Assembly (NCBI RefSeq): GCF_964275005.1
Contig: NC_092695.1
Span: 9,072,197-9,136,196 of the forward strand
Direction of reading: 5' to 3'
Length of the DNA: 64,000 nt
Source: Diadema setosum
Taxonomy: Eukaryota; Echinodermata; Echinoidea; Diadematoida; Diadematidae
Numbering within the stretch: position 1 is the stretch's first letter; each line of letters opens with the position of its first letter. Positions 1-15,100 of this stretch are shown here, piece by piece. Under the pieces are notes generated by a model that saw nothing but the letters and a program-made list of their open reading frames with translations, did no database searches and was not told the DNA's origin. A program made the position numbers and the translations under genes.

Positions 1-163
1 GTGTGAAGTATTTTACTAAAAAAACTGCTTTTTAGAATGTGTTCAGGCTTAGCGTTATGAGCATTTTAAGTGGGCTAGGTCTGTGAGGAAAGTGTGTCAT
101 CGATAAAGTCTATCACAAGGTGTGTGAAACTTTGTTGCAATATTCAATCTTCCCCTACCACAG

Positions 164-3100
164 CATCAAAATCCATGACCTGTCTGACCTGAAGGAAGTG
201 TATGCCATCATCAACCTGGAAGACGAGACCAAGGGTCTGACGAACCTGGACTGGACGCAGGACGGCCAGCTACTGGCTGTTGGCACACAGAAGGGCAGCG
301 TCCACGTCTACCTGACCAAGCTGCCCATCCTCGGCGACGCCCATGGCACCCGACTGGCCTACCTGACCTCTCTGCTGGAGGTCACGGTAGTGAATCTGAT
401 TGAGCAGGTGAGAATGGGGTGCTGCCAGTGGCCCCACCCTCTTCCCCTGTAACACTTATTCTTTCTCCCCCGCCCCCTCCAATAATTTTTTTTTTCTTTT
501 TTCGTGCAAGTGACTTCTTACTCCCATTAGTTGTGTCATGATGAACAACATATCATATCACAATATCAATAATTTTCATATCTGAAATTATGGCATCAAA
601 CATCCACTCAGAAAGGCACATATGATACCTTTTTTATTGTGTATGATGGAGTTTATGAAGTGTCTTCTACATCATTTTCTCTCAAAATAGAATATTTATA
701 TAATGGTAGTTGAAGATGAATAAAGTTGGAAGAACGAGGCAGTTGATATTATGATGCACTATCCAGCACTATTCATTCTGTGTTTCTGTTGAAATGTATC
801 CTTTTTTTTTTTTTGTTCATTTAATTTGACACACTCACATATATATATATATATTTTTTTTTTGATTGAACAAGATGTATATGAGCACCACATTTTACTG
901 TGATTGTGAGTCATATCATTAACAAAAGTATCTTAGTCAAAACTGAATAAAGACAAGAAGCAAAGGAGTCATTTCAGAGTTCTATGAGAAATTTGCATGC
1001 TTTGTTTCAGATTACTCTAGTTCATTAAACATTACATAGTTCTGAAACATTCTAAAAAACAGTATACCTTGTACCAGTCTGATTTATTAAATCTTTGTGG
1101 ATGGACGTGTGCTAACCCTAAAGGTTTTTAATGTTTTGTGGGGTTTTTTTAGCTTCTGAAGCACATACTATGAATGAATTCTATAATGTTATTTTCAGAG
1201 ACTAAATAAGATGCTAAAAAAAATGTAAATTAATCTAGTACTGGATGCAATTATTTGTATCTCAATCTGTGTGGTATACTGTGCATCTATTGAGATGAAA
1301 GAGACAGTGTCGAATGTAGTAATTTTGAATCCGAGCAAACTGTTGGTCCATTGTGCTGTATACACAGTCCCATATTGAAGTGGGCCATAGGCCAGTTGAA
1401 AACCTCACCCTCCCCTTAGCACGTCCATGTTGCCCACTCTGTTTCATCACTCACCATGTCACCCACTAACATGTCTGTCCTTGTGTGGACCATACCACCT
1501 TGACTATGTCAGAGACGTGTGGGCCGGATGAAGGCAAGTAGCCCATCTTCGTGGCGTAATCTTCTCAAGCTGCCCTTGTCTCTGTTGTAATGCTCGCCAT
1601 GATAGACTAGTAGATCTCGCTGTTTTACTCTTTTTTTGTCATTCTTGAGTCAGCTGCTGCCTCGTCCTGGCCCTTGATGGTGTCTTTCTCATGTTTCTTC
1701 TCATCTTCTTTCATTTCTGCGTCACTTTCTTCTTGAAGGGGGAAAAATGTATTCATTATGACAGATGCCTCACTTTGATATCAGCAAGGACTTCGGATCC
1801 TTTCTATCACACAGTTTTAATTACTGTAGAAGTTTGATTACCTACTTGAGTCTGTTGGATGTTTTACTATCATTACTTTCTTTTTCATGTGTATCTTATT
1901 TTTATTTTGGTCTGCATTTATCCTGGTCCATTAAACATTTTTTTTTTTTGCTTTTTTCTACCAGAGATATATTGTATGTTTTTATGTGAATGTGTTTTCT
2001 CTATCACCCCTGAAAATACACAGATTACAATTATTGCACAGTAAAATAGGTTACTGTTCAAATAAGTGATTAAGAAATCAGCATTACCATTGCTGTGGCA
2101 GTGGTATAGATATTTGAGCTACACTGTACACATTGCATTTAAGGGTTACATTGCTTTGCTTTTCACTCTCAACAAGTTTTAGCCTGTTTATTCTTCATAT
2201 GTGATAAACCTTTACTCAGTTTACCCATTCTTACCAAATCTGCCTTCTAATTAAAAAAAGTTGTCTTCATGAAATCACAATCATATGTACTTGTGTGTCT
2301 GTTTGTCAGCTTTTGTGATTAATTGTCTTCGAAATTTTACTTTTGATATGTCTTAAATTAAAAAATGTGTTTAAGCATCCAGGAATATAGGTAGAACCTT
2401 CTCAGCTCCTTTTCATGTTGATTAATGATATTATTTGATATTATTTTGTAGTTGCATGCATTTTCAGTCATTGAGTATAAGAGACTATGGGTTATGTAAC
2501 TTCTATCTCAGATATTCTGCATTTCATGCCAGGTATTAATTATCTGATATTCTCACTCTTAGTGCTTCTGCATTCTTTATATTTGCTTGCAAGTAAAATG
2601 CATCATTTTTTTTTTCTTTTCCTTTGCATCACAAACTTGACTCTTACAATACAAATGCATTTCAGGTTCTATCTGTGAAGGATTATCTAGTGCATGCTGT
2701 ATTCACCATATTTTATGATAGCATAACTTAGAATTTTTATGCATATAAGAGGTGCATAAGCATTTGAATTTCGGTCACTTAATATACTAAAACAGTTCTG
2801 GATAAGCATACAATATTGAATTTATAGCCTTGTAACAACATAAACTTGAAAAATAAATGAGATTCATTAAATTCTGTTTAGGTCATTTTTTTATTTCAAG
2901 TCAGCTTATTACCCTGTACTGGAAAATCTGTAATAGCAATCTTTGTCTATTTGGCATTCGATGGTAAGTCGACATATGTAAGAGGTGGTAATGGACACAG
3001 GATTGTACCAATTTTTTGTTCGGAGGTACTGGTATATGCAGAGGAGAAATTGTAAGGAGTTACCATCACACTTGCCTATGGCACACCTCATAACTGTTTC

Positions 3101-6100
3101 CGTGGTTACATTTTATAATCACAGTTTTCATGATTGACATCAGAATAGCCACAGGTGAAAAGTATCTGATGAAATATTTCATGTGGAATTAACCTGTTTG
3201 AATTTCTAATTTTTGAGGAGAACATACATGTTTTTCTAAAGTGTTATCTTCCCAATCAAGTGAATTCTCAACTGGAGCTAGAACAAAATCTCTTTTGTAT
3301 TATCCTGATTGAAATACTAAAGTCATTTACTTACAAAGAACTTTTCTTTTTGCCTCAGGAACCAGCTATTCCCATCGGTATCGAGGTGGAACCCACGTTT
3401 GTTGCCCTCGGACCCTACCATCTGGCTGCCGGCATGAATAACCGGGCGTGGTTTTATGTGCTCAGCGACAAGGGTAGGTATCTGACACACTCTTTTACAG
3501 ATTTTATTATCCACATTTCAGTCTTCTCCAAACTTCTTTGGAATTTCAATTATCATCAAAGAATATTACCAGTGTGTTTTTCTTTGCACCACTTTTTGTG
3601 TACTTCAAATCAGATATTTGCTCAGCTCTTTTAAGGTGACTGATGAAAACAATACGAACAAAAACAACCATTTGTTTTAAATCTAAAAAAAACAAACCAT
3701 GAATCATCTATTTGACTGATGCTATTACTGTAAACTTGAAGTGGATATTTTCATGCGACTGATTTTTCATGCTCAACTGGGTATGAAGAGTTTTTAATTC
3801 CGTGGAATCAGGACATCAATTATTGGAACATATGGCAAGCAAAAATATTCGCATGCTTTTATTTTAACACCTCAAATTTCAAGACCGTGAAAATTTCCAC
3901 TTTTACAGTAAATATATCTAAGAGGAGTGGTGCATTTAGTGTACTATGCACTTTTCCTAAGGTGTGTTCAACAGACATTAATCTTAGCTCTGAGATCATG
4001 ATCGGAGGTGAACACATCTAAAGGAAAGTGTACCCCAAGTTATTTGTGAGGTATTCTTAGATGAAGCAAATATGGGTCTTGTAACAGTACTCTAACATAG
4101 AACAGTGTTTGAACACAATCACAAATATTATTTGCAAATATATATGTGGTGAGTGGAATATTTCTCACAGACTTACCTTATGTATATGCAGATTATTACA
4201 GTTTACAGAGCCCGCAGAAAGGATGGTGTAAGTTCGTAACACGTCACTTTATTATTACACTATGTACAGTCATTTCATATAAAAAGCAATATCAACATCA
4301 CTCCTGCTTTAACCAATTTCTGCCCCACCCCTTCTATTTCCAGTTCCCATCCCCTAATGTATACTAACTGCATTAAACATTATGCAGTTATAGTTATTCT
4401 TCTCAGAGTAAACTAGATTTCAATCTTTAAGGTGCTTTTTACATGAATGCTACATACATGTATGCTCAAATGTATGCCTTCTCTTGTCTGTATGTACTTT
4501 TGCAAATATATTCCTCATTTCATGCCGATGTTTATGTCTTCACCTGTATACTGCGTACACCGTGCTCATTGCAATTTATGTTTATTAATTGAGTCATAAT
4601 CAGAGTTCTACAATTAATTGTTTTCAAACAGTGAAGATTTGTAGCTTCTAAAAATGTATCATTTATCAGCATTTGCAGCAAGGAAAAGGTATTCCTTGAA
4701 GTTGTTGGTGTCTTTTTGTAACCAAAGCAATAAAAACTCATTGCCATTAGTCTAGACAACTGGTATATTTGATACTACAACATTATGAGCTCACCTGTTG
4801 AAACAAAGCAAAAGGGAAAATAAAACCTGATTAAAAGAAAAGAAAAAAAAAATAGATTGGAGAGAGATAAGCACAAAACTGAGCATTGATTTTAACATCA
4901 GTGGGTCAATTCTTGTTGGAAGCTACTTACAAGGCATTTTTTTTTTTCAGCACAGTTACTGCTTGTGTATGAAATATCAGCTTATTACAAAGTACTTAAA
5001 AAGAATGATGACATCCCTGATCAAGCATGACAGAAAAGCAACCGGACCTCCGCACTGAGGATACCAGATATCAGCATGTTTCTTAAGGTTGTCCATCCAT
5101 CTATTCATTCATCAAGCTGCAATGCTTCAAGTGTTCTCAAGCAAATTTCATCAAAAGGCTTAGAAAAATGAAGTATAGTAGAGAAAGTCACAGTCCAAAT
5201 TATGGACAATTCAGGGTTTTTCTCTAGATTCAGAAGCAATACAAACAAGTTATATTGCATTGTCCTATTATCTATAGGGGTCGTGAAAGCAACGTTATTT
5301 AAAAGGTGTATCCCCAATGGGGACCTTAAGGCACGGCTGCTGTGAGCCAAAATGCTGGAAATTTCAGCCGTCATCTCTCTAAGAGATATAGAAAATCAAA
5401 TATTTAACAGAGTTGTGTTTTTCATTACTTATTACCATATCCACAGCTGATATCGACTTTCATTTTTCATTTCTTTTACCCCCTCAAAGATAACTCAAAT
5501 ACATTTCCAGTATTTCATGTGGTCTCCATGACCCAAGTTTGTGAGTAGAAAACCATACAAAGCCTGAAAGTTTGTGAGCACATACACACATACACACACA
5601 CAAGCATTTGTATGGAAGTTGATTTGTACATGTTTTGTTTGTTCACTTAGGGTGATTGTGCTACAGTGTGTTCACACTGGGAATGGGTTAATGTCATTTG
5701 ACAGTGGTTGTGACAAGTTTTCTGGGCTTTGTGCATAGCTTATTCAAATAAACATTCTTGTGTTCATTTGATGAAAGGTAGCAGCCTGTCTCACTGAACC
5801 TTCTCTATTTCTATTAAAGTTTAGCTGAATTGGCACAAGAAATTTCAGTGATTTCATAAGTTTGTGGGTTTTTGTTTTTTTGTGTTTTTTTTTTTGGTTT
5901 TTGTTTTTGCTCATTTAATTGGGGGAGGGGAGGGGGAAATTAGTTGTAAAAGTTATCTTTCAGTGCCTTCAGGCCCCCTTGAGTGCCAGATACAATAATG
6001 TTTGGGGTTGTTGTACACTACATCCCCAGGTTTCATCATCAAAATGTCAGGAAAATAATTGTGTTTTTTTTCCCCCCTGATTTTTTAAATTTATGTGAAG

Positions 6101-9100
6101 TGAACTGACTAAGTAGATTTAAATGTCATGAGATCTGTTCGTCCTCTTTGCCATGAACTATTTTCATTATAGTCACCCCATCCTTTTGATGAGTGGCAAA
6201 TTGGCAACTATTTACGTATATTGAATGTATGTGATTATGACTCCGTACATATCTACTCTTTGGGTATATGGTCTGTCTTTGCACCTTTTATGGCCTCTCA
6301 ATTACATGGTACAGGCATTTTTTATTTTTCAGTGAATTGCATTCAAGGGATTTGTTATTGTTGTTCCACAAGCAATTCTGATGACGTTATCAAGAATTTT
6401 GTTTAAATGTGTTTGTGTGTGTGTGTGACCTCCAAAGTAGCAGTCCTTTTAGGAAAGTGAAATTTTCTTTTTGGAATACGATAAACTTGTGTCTGGTTTG
6501 GTATGTTGTTGATTTCAAATCAGGTGTAACATGTTGAGCAGGTAGTCGTATTTTGGTGTGTTCAAGTTGATCCATGATTTTTGTTGGGCCAAAATGTGTG
6601 ATGTTCCTCGGAAGGTGCTGGTTAGATTTGTGGCAGGATTTTACTTTTGAATGCTTAATGCTCAAACTATTGTAAAATGTAGTGAGGGTATAAAATGTTA
6701 CCAATGTTACCTGAAAGATTTCAAAGACATTTGTTTGTTGAAAATAGATGTGTTGTCCATGTTAAGATATTCCATCACCATTCTGGGATGTGTTGTAAAT
6801 CATAGCCATCCTCATGCAGACCTGCCATACGTCATGCCCTAGCGACCCAACTCATGCTCATTTTCTCATGCCTCCCAAGAGTTTGGCTAGAGGATACCGA
6901 AACATGGCTATTTCTTACAAATTACAGCCGCTACTTAAAAAATAGATAATCCAGAGGTCTCTAAAAATTGTGTCATCTCAGTCATATCAGTTAAAGTCAT
7001 TGTACTAATCAAGACTCATTCACCCTTGAAGAAAATTTGGGGAAAATGCTCAAAACGATGTCTTTTAGATCTGTCTTCCTTATCACAGGCATGAAAATTA
7101 TACAAGTCAAATTGCATTATAGGTGTGCACCAAATTGCACAATTACTAATCCCAAAATGAAAAGCTCCTACCATTGGAGGGGGACACTCTTACAGCTACG
7201 CACTCCCAGCCAGTTGAGAAACCTGGCATCTCTGCTCATGCATGGCTTGCCATGCAATCCGTCATTGGGTAGATTGAAAACATATGACCTGGGTCCCGTT
7301 TCATAAAACTTGTTATCAATGACAACTGCCACATTTCTGTGACAAATTTGCTCTTGCCAATCAGATTCAAGGATTTCAGTAGCTTATAAGAACTATGACA
7401 ACTTGTCACTGATAACAAGTTTTATGAAACGGGGCCCTGGTTCCCATCCTAGAGAAGGTGGAAGTACTATTAAAACTTGCAATTAATTCTTTGTGTGCTT
7501 TTAGTGCTGATTGGCACTAAATAAAAAAAATAAAATAAAAATAAAAAAAATTATAGAGTTGTACACACTGTCCAAAGTCCCTCGCACAGAAAGAGTTAAG
7601 TAACAACTACCATGGCAACTTTAAAAAGTTGTGATAGTTTATTAGCAGTTGTTATGGCTACTGGTATTGCAAGTTGTTATTGTTGTTTTTTAATATAAAG
7701 ACGTGACCCCGCAATACAACTCTACCACTGGTGATAAATATCCATCGTATATAGCACATCATCAACACCTTATCCGTGGTCAGTAGCAGGGAGGTGGAAA
7801 GAGTCTCCAACCACCTTCCTGGTCATTAAAAAGACATTTGAGTCACTTGATCCTCAGCTTCTGTATCATGCTCATTACATTGGTAGGCTTGTTTAAACAC
7901 CTTTATTGTAGCTCTATTTTCATTTTCAGTTTGATGTAAGGCAAGCCATCATTCCACATATTATGTAAATGATTTCACAGGAAGGGACATCTGTCTTTTG
8001 TCCATTTTATATGAGCCTCTGATTTCCTTTCCACCAGCTTTTCAAAGAAATTTTAGCCATTTTTGCAAAACTTGTTCTCAACTTGAAGGCTAACATTTCA
8101 CAATGAAGTAATGCATTGATCTCTTCAGATATCAAATTTGTAACCAGTACAGTCTGTGCATTAACCATTTTTCATTTTGCTCATACCGTTATTTGTCTCC
8201 ATGAGCAGTCACTTCATTAATATTCAAAACAAACTTTTTTCCCCTTTAAACTTGTTTTTGTATCTGTATGATATCATGTTTCCATGAATTTCACAAATTT
8301 TACATCATTTGCATTAAATCATAAGAGGTCTTAAACAAACAAACAAACCAAAAAGCAAAGAAGTTTCATTTGAATCTCAACTGAGAATGTATGTCTGAAA
8401 TATACTGCAGATTTAAATTCATGTTTCCAAAGCTGCAATCATTATATTAAAGGGATTATAATCACTTCAAGTTTCTCATAGGCTTGTAGAAGACTTTCAC
8501 ATTCTCATCACAGAACTGTGAGGATAGGTTTATCTAAACTTAGGCACTAGTGGTTCTGGTGCCTGTCTTTGAGTGCAGTTAAGTGGAAAGTTTATAGTAA
8601 TTTAACTTGACTGGGGACAATGAATTTAGTCAATTGCATAGCCATCTCCCCCCCCCCCCCCTTTCTCTCTCTCTCTCACACAAACACACACAAAAATGAG
8701 TACGTAGTAGTTGATGGAAACTTGACTTCTTGGGGTTTCATGTGATTGGATCAACTACTTCTTTGTATTGTACTGATCACTTTAATATTAGACCATGCTA
8801 ACCTCTGTTAAATGTGTCCAAGACATCCAAATCAAAATATATTTATCATATATCATTTACTATGCGAAATGACATCTATTATAACAAGTTCATAATGACT
8901 TTCCACCTTTGTTTTAAGCAAAGGAGGATGGGATTCAAATGTCTGATATGTATGCCGTAAGTTTGATCAGTACAGATGTTTATTTGCTCCTAAACCCAAC
9001 CGATGTTATAAAAACACAGCAATCAAGGCTTCATATTTAGAGATTAGAGAAATGTTTTTATGTTGCTGTGCATTGAATTGCTTCTTCTCAAAGAAAATAT

Positions 9101-12100
9101 AGAACTCTCTTGTGTGGTAAGTATTTTCTGAAGGGGTCTCCAGTTTTATGATCACCAGTTTAAAAGATATAAATGGTGACTTTGAATTATCTTTAAATTC
9201 ATAACATATCCATCAATCTTTGTCTTTGTGTTCATATGATGACTTCATCATAACTGATCATCGTCTCCCCAGTGTCGTTTGTAAGTGATATTCATCATAC
9301 TTTGTGGTGATCATCTCTTTCCGTTCCTCTGCCTCTCCTAGGGCCTGAAAAGCTGAAGGACAGAGAATACCTGGGAACTATCCAGAGCATGTGTCTGAAT
9401 GCAGATTATGCCGCCGTGGCCTTTGAGAATAAGGTCCAGCTACACCTGGTGAGAAATTATGGACCAAATCAAGCTTGTTTTCAAATGTTCCTAATATTTC
9501 ATATCTGTAATGTACATGAAGTCAAATTTGTGCTAGGAATGATGTGTATACCGATAATGACTTTCATTTTCTTTTGTGAAAATACCTAAAGTTCCTACAA
9601 TGAAAGTGGTCTTATTTCAGGAAAACAACAACAACAACTTTTTATGGGTATCCTAGCCTAGGAATTAATGGTGTATTGATATTTGCAGAATGAGTGTGTG
9701 TGATGCAGAGGAAACATGTTCTCTTCTTTTTTGTAATTCTTTTATGACCAATTTTCCTGTATTGCAAAATCATAATATGGATTCCCTCATTAACATAATC
9801 ATTGTAAAAACCTACATGATGAATTGCTGTTTCAAACTGAAAAGAAGAAGCATTAATGAGTAGGTTAACAAGGAAAACATAATTTCAAGTAGATAGTAGT
9901 GTGACAGTTCTTTTTATTTGTCTGTTTCCTTTTCTTTTTACAGATTCAGGTAATATTATGCTTCTTGTATTGCCAGCCAGTGATGTGTCATGCAGTTGTT
10001 TAGATTGTAGACAGTTTAATGAGAATGGAAATCAATGAATCAACAGAAAGTGTGTGATTAGTGTTGCTGCTTCATTGAGTCTTTTGATTATTAATATGAA
10101 TGTGCTATGCTCCCCTGGTCCCTTGTAATGACAAAATTTCTCCTGTTTTTGTGTGGGGTGGGGGGGGGGGGCTACAATACAAGGCTACTAGATGTAACAT
10201 CTGCATTGTACTAGAAAATGCTGTGGAAATAATTCCTCAGGTTTTACTATTTTCATCTTTGTATTCGTTTCTTCTGAAATTAATTTTCTATTTTACCATG
10301 GGACCATAAAAAACTAATTAGATAAAGTATTCATCTGATTCCTTTGAGATGAAATACTTCATGCAGCGGTGCTAATGGTTCTCAATACTGACCATTTTTA
10401 TAACAGTCATGTGGTGTGGTGTATTCTTCTGTAATAAGTACCCTGTTAACATTCAAATTACATTAAAGTAGACATTTGTGTAGCTAGGGGAGCTTTGGGT
10501 GATAGGACTGTACAATACTGCAGAAATAGACCTCCCATTCTTCGCATGTCTGTGTTTAAAAACAAAATCAACAAAGCATCAAGCCATTAGATACACGGAC
10601 AACACCTTCTATGTATTATCAACAGTTTATCAATAGTTATCAATAGTTTATCATTTGGTGTTTAGATAACATGTGTATAAGCATCTCTAAGGTGCTTTCA
10701 ATATTAGATGCATGATAGTATGCTGTGCTCTTGTCTATACACTGAGGAAGTTCTCAATTTTTTTGCAAGGTTTTGTTTCGTGCCTTTCTCTGAATGTCAT
10801 GCCTTTCATACGCAAGCTTTCCTAATGCAAACAAGCTTGAACTTCTTCCTTCTGTACCATGACATTTCTGAGCTACTCTGCTTTGAATCATGTTTTCTGC
10901 AGAATTTCAATAAATTCCTAATTACTCAAGAATTACTGTAGAAATGATATCTGCATCATATACAATGTACTAGGTAAACGAAAACCCAATCTTAAATTCA
11001 AACTATAATTTTATTGATTAAAAAAAAAAAAGAAAAAGAAAATGAAGCACACCTAGTTGTACTGATTTCAAGATTTTCCTTCCAGAAGCATCCATGTTGG
11101 AAGGAGAGATATTGTCACATGCGATCAAGATAGACATGGAATGTACTCAGTAGATAAAACAGTATGAATGAAATGCACACTTTATGAGAAAGAGAAAACA
11201 AAAATCAGTCTTTGAAAAACTTCTGGAAGGAGACTAGTGATATTGTTTTTGTATCAGTAAAGACATTTTTTTATGTTACCTTGTATTATTTTTTCATTAA
11301 CTCTGTGCTATACATGCTTTACATTCTGCTTGAGAGATAGCATAGATTTGTATACCTTTTATTAAGTATTTTATACTGCATTATTTCTAGTCCAGTAAAC
11401 TTTCCATAGGTGTAAAGGCATGTAAACAGGATGGAGTTTATTTTGCCTTAACCCTCTGGGCACTGTCACCTATAGATACCTTTGACACTGTGTGCCGCAT
11501 GGTAACTAGTGTTGCTGACAGGGTTAAGTTTCTAATGCATAGATGGTGTATGAAACCGCTTATCTCTATTTTTGTTGGTGATGCATGCTGCCTGTCATTG
11601 TTTTCTTCATATCTAGTTTGATGCTTAGATTTCTCTGCATTCATTGATAATCCATGAGATAGGTTGATCTGCATATAAGCTTCATATAATCTCTCTCTAT
11701 CTTTTTCTTTTTCCTTCTTAAATAGCCTTGATGAATTTTCTATCAGACTCAATGTTTACTATTCTTTCCTCATGATGTGTGCAAAGAAAAAAAAATGCTA
11801 CTCGCTCCTTCTAGCTCTGCTGCAACAGAAATTCTTCCATTTTCAAAGCTACTCTCTAGTTCCCTCTACTTCATGAAAATAAAAAAGTATCAAAATATTA
11901 TGATCATTAGTCTTTGTGTAATAAAAAAGGCTTTAGGCACACTCATATCTCCCACTTAGTTTTCCGGCAACCTAGCTCTATCTGAAGTAGTAAGCATATG
12001 TTAAAGTCTGGTATCACCAGAGGTGTGTGTTCTACTTCATTACAAGTAGGTGTATATACTTATTCGTTTACTTGTTTAGTTTTATATGAAAGCAAAACTG

Positions 12101-15100
12101 GATATTCACATTCAGAGCCTCGGGGTCTACTTTCCTTGTAAGCCCTGGTACAAATTTAAATTATTTCAAGCTTGAGGTGAAATAACACTACCCGATACAA
12201 ATTACAACAGGTATGAAGAAACACACTAAAACATTGGAAATACGATATGATACATACACATACAATCAGATGTAAGAAAATAAGGTAAAAAAAAAATGAT
12301 CAAAAGCAAGGTCAATAAAATCATGCTATAAAGAAATAATCATAATGTGATTATGCAACAAAACAAGATTTATGTAAGAAACTGAATCAGAACTACAGTG
12401 ACAAAGAAACAAACACACATAAAAAATGTTTCTTGTACATGTCCCGATGACTGTTTTTGGCTTTGTCTGTTTCAGATTGAGTCGGAAGGAGCGGGAGATA
12501 ACGAGGACCGTGAGACACGACTCTTTCCTGACAAGGAGAGCTCCAGCAAGATTACATGTCATACCATCACCGCCGACTTTCTCATCTATGGCACAAATGT
12601 AAGAAAATCAGAGCTGCTTACTAGTTTTTTTCACTGCATTTAGTGCATTTTTTCTGTTGTTGCTAATCCTGAACAAGAAAATATGATTTTGAAATGAAAA
12701 TTATCTGTCTTCCACGATTGTTTTGCCCTGTGCTTTAAGTACTTTATTTCAATCTGAAGCAATGTTTTGAGTGAAATTGGAAGTATTAAGCCAGTTTGTT
12801 TGTGGTACGTAGTTTATATTGTAGATTAACCCATGAGCTCCTGGTGAGTGGATGTGCTATGTATCAAGGTTGCAATGGATACCATCTCTGCAAGACTATG
12901 AGCTAAAGAGCCATCAATCATTTTGATACCTGTGATAGAAACTCACTTGGGTTCCATGTCACACAGAGTTGCTTTGATAGCAACTTTTGCTACAATGGCA
13001 TAGTGTCATGGTTATGACCAGAGTCCTGCTTCGTGATTGGCTGTTGCCTCAAGAAGTTGCCATTCTAGCAAGACATGCTATCATAAACATCTTTTATGAA
13101 ATGAGACCCTTGTGTTGTCACACAGAATGGGGAGCTGATGTACTTCTTCATCGAGGACTGGCAGTTTGTGAATGAGTTCCGGCACCTAGTGGGCATCAGA
13201 CGCCTCTTCTCCGACCCGAGTGGCACTCGTCTTGTCTTCATTGATGACAAGAGTGATGGCTTCGTCTACAATCCTGTGAGTTTCTTGCCTCCAGTGATTG
13301 GTTTGTGCCTCAAGTCAGGGGATAATTAAACTTGGACTTTATAGAATAAGTAATTGAATACCTGAATAAAAGAATGGCCTTAGTCCATATTAGGCTATCA
13401 TCTGTGGAGACCCATGCAAAGTAATGCAAATATAGTTAATCATTTAAATGATTGTTTAACATTTCAGTGTGTAAACATAACATTCCCATTACTGAAAGAT
13501 TTACATGTATTATTATGTTCTTTGTTCCTTTAGTAATTTTCTTGTACAGGTATGCAATTTGAAAGTGGAAATCAACTGCATATATCTACGCAATTTCTTT
13601 GCGGATGGTTAGAACAAGTGCATAATCCTTTAACTACCTTTTGTTTGTCATTGGTGTTATCATCAATATCATTATCATCATTATTATTGTTACCATGACA
13701 ACTATTTATGACTATCTCCATCATCATCATTTCGTGTCCAGGTGAATGACCAGACGTTGGAGATTCCAAACTTCTCACCAACAATCAAAAACGTGCTGTG
13801 GGAGAATGGCTTCAACTACAAAGGTGTCTTTGTGGCGTACGATGAGGAGAAGGTCTACACATACCTCTACTCAAGAGAAACTGTCAATGGTAAGTGGAAT
13901 TTAGATGGCTCCATGTCTATAATTTTTTCACAACTTGTATTCAATGCAAGTGGTTTGTCTGTTTGCATTGGTGTGAACAGTGCACAATGTTTGATTGTGT
14001 ACGTACAGATCAGTATTCTAGAAACACTCTAAAGGAGAGAATATTGCACATCTTTGGGGAATTTTTTCTTTCTTTGGAGCAAGTTTGTGTCTCATAAAAG
14101 CCAAACTGCAATCAGGGATAATCAATTTCAACTAAGTAGGGGCACTTAATAGTTTTTAAACCTTAATCCGAAATTAAAGTAATACAACCCAAGAGTACCA
14201 GCATGCAGCAATAACTTTACTAGCTACTACCTATGATGTTGTAATGAATCTTTGAACAGGATGAGCTATTCAGCAACAGCAACCTCCAAAAGTGAAAAAC
14301 AAAACAAAACAAACAAACAATGATGCAATCACAGTGTCATTTGTCTAGTGTTCCATGTTATGTGACAGACCATAATGTTTACTTTCCATGCTGTGCGTAG
14401 GTCCAGCAGTTATCTTGGTGGGAACAACCAAGTTGCCGTTTGCCCAGCAGCCGCTGATGCTGCACAACGGAGAGCTGATGTGTCAGACACAGAGTGGCAA
14501 GACCCAGGGCCTTCAGCTCAGCACACACAACTTCCTGGAGCGGCCGCAAGATCTCCCACCGTCAACAGTAAGGGCCCAACAACCAGTTCCTTTCATTAGT
14601 GTGTGTGTGTGTGTGTGTGTGTATGTTTATCTGTTTGTGTTAATGTGTTTGCTTCTCTGTCTGTCTGTCTGTTTGCAAATCTTTGTGCAATTCGTTCTTG
14701 TAACAAGAGAGTGTCAGTATGTTTCCTGGGGGTTAGTGGCTGTATAGGGCAGGTGGCTGCTATACACAGTGGCCATTAAGGCAGGTTTGACTGTATAATG
14801 TCTATGAATCTACATAGAGATAGATAGATAGATAGATTGTTAAACACACACATACTTATTCTCTGTTTGTATATGGATCTATATAGAGAAATAGATGAAT
14901 AGACTGATAGATTGTTGTGAGAGATAGATAAATAAATTGATAGCTCTTTGTGAGAGATAGATAAATAGATTGATAGCTTGTTGTGAGAAATAGATAAATA
15001 GATTGATAGCTCTTTGTGAGAGATAGATAAATAGATTGATAGCTTGTTGTGAGAAATAGATACATAGATTGATAGCTTGTTGTGAGATATAGATAAATAG

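Larger units (their letters stand above)
3474..9341 (+). other. WDR19 intron 2 in window (largest, 5.9 kb)
   Basis: Intron from GTAGGT to TAG. It contains a 181-bp TA-flanked inverted-repeat element (3728-3908), a 147-bp fold-back element (7291-7437), an A-rich run near 7520 and a C10/CT tract near 8650. The rest shows no recognisable gene. Confidence 0.6.
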
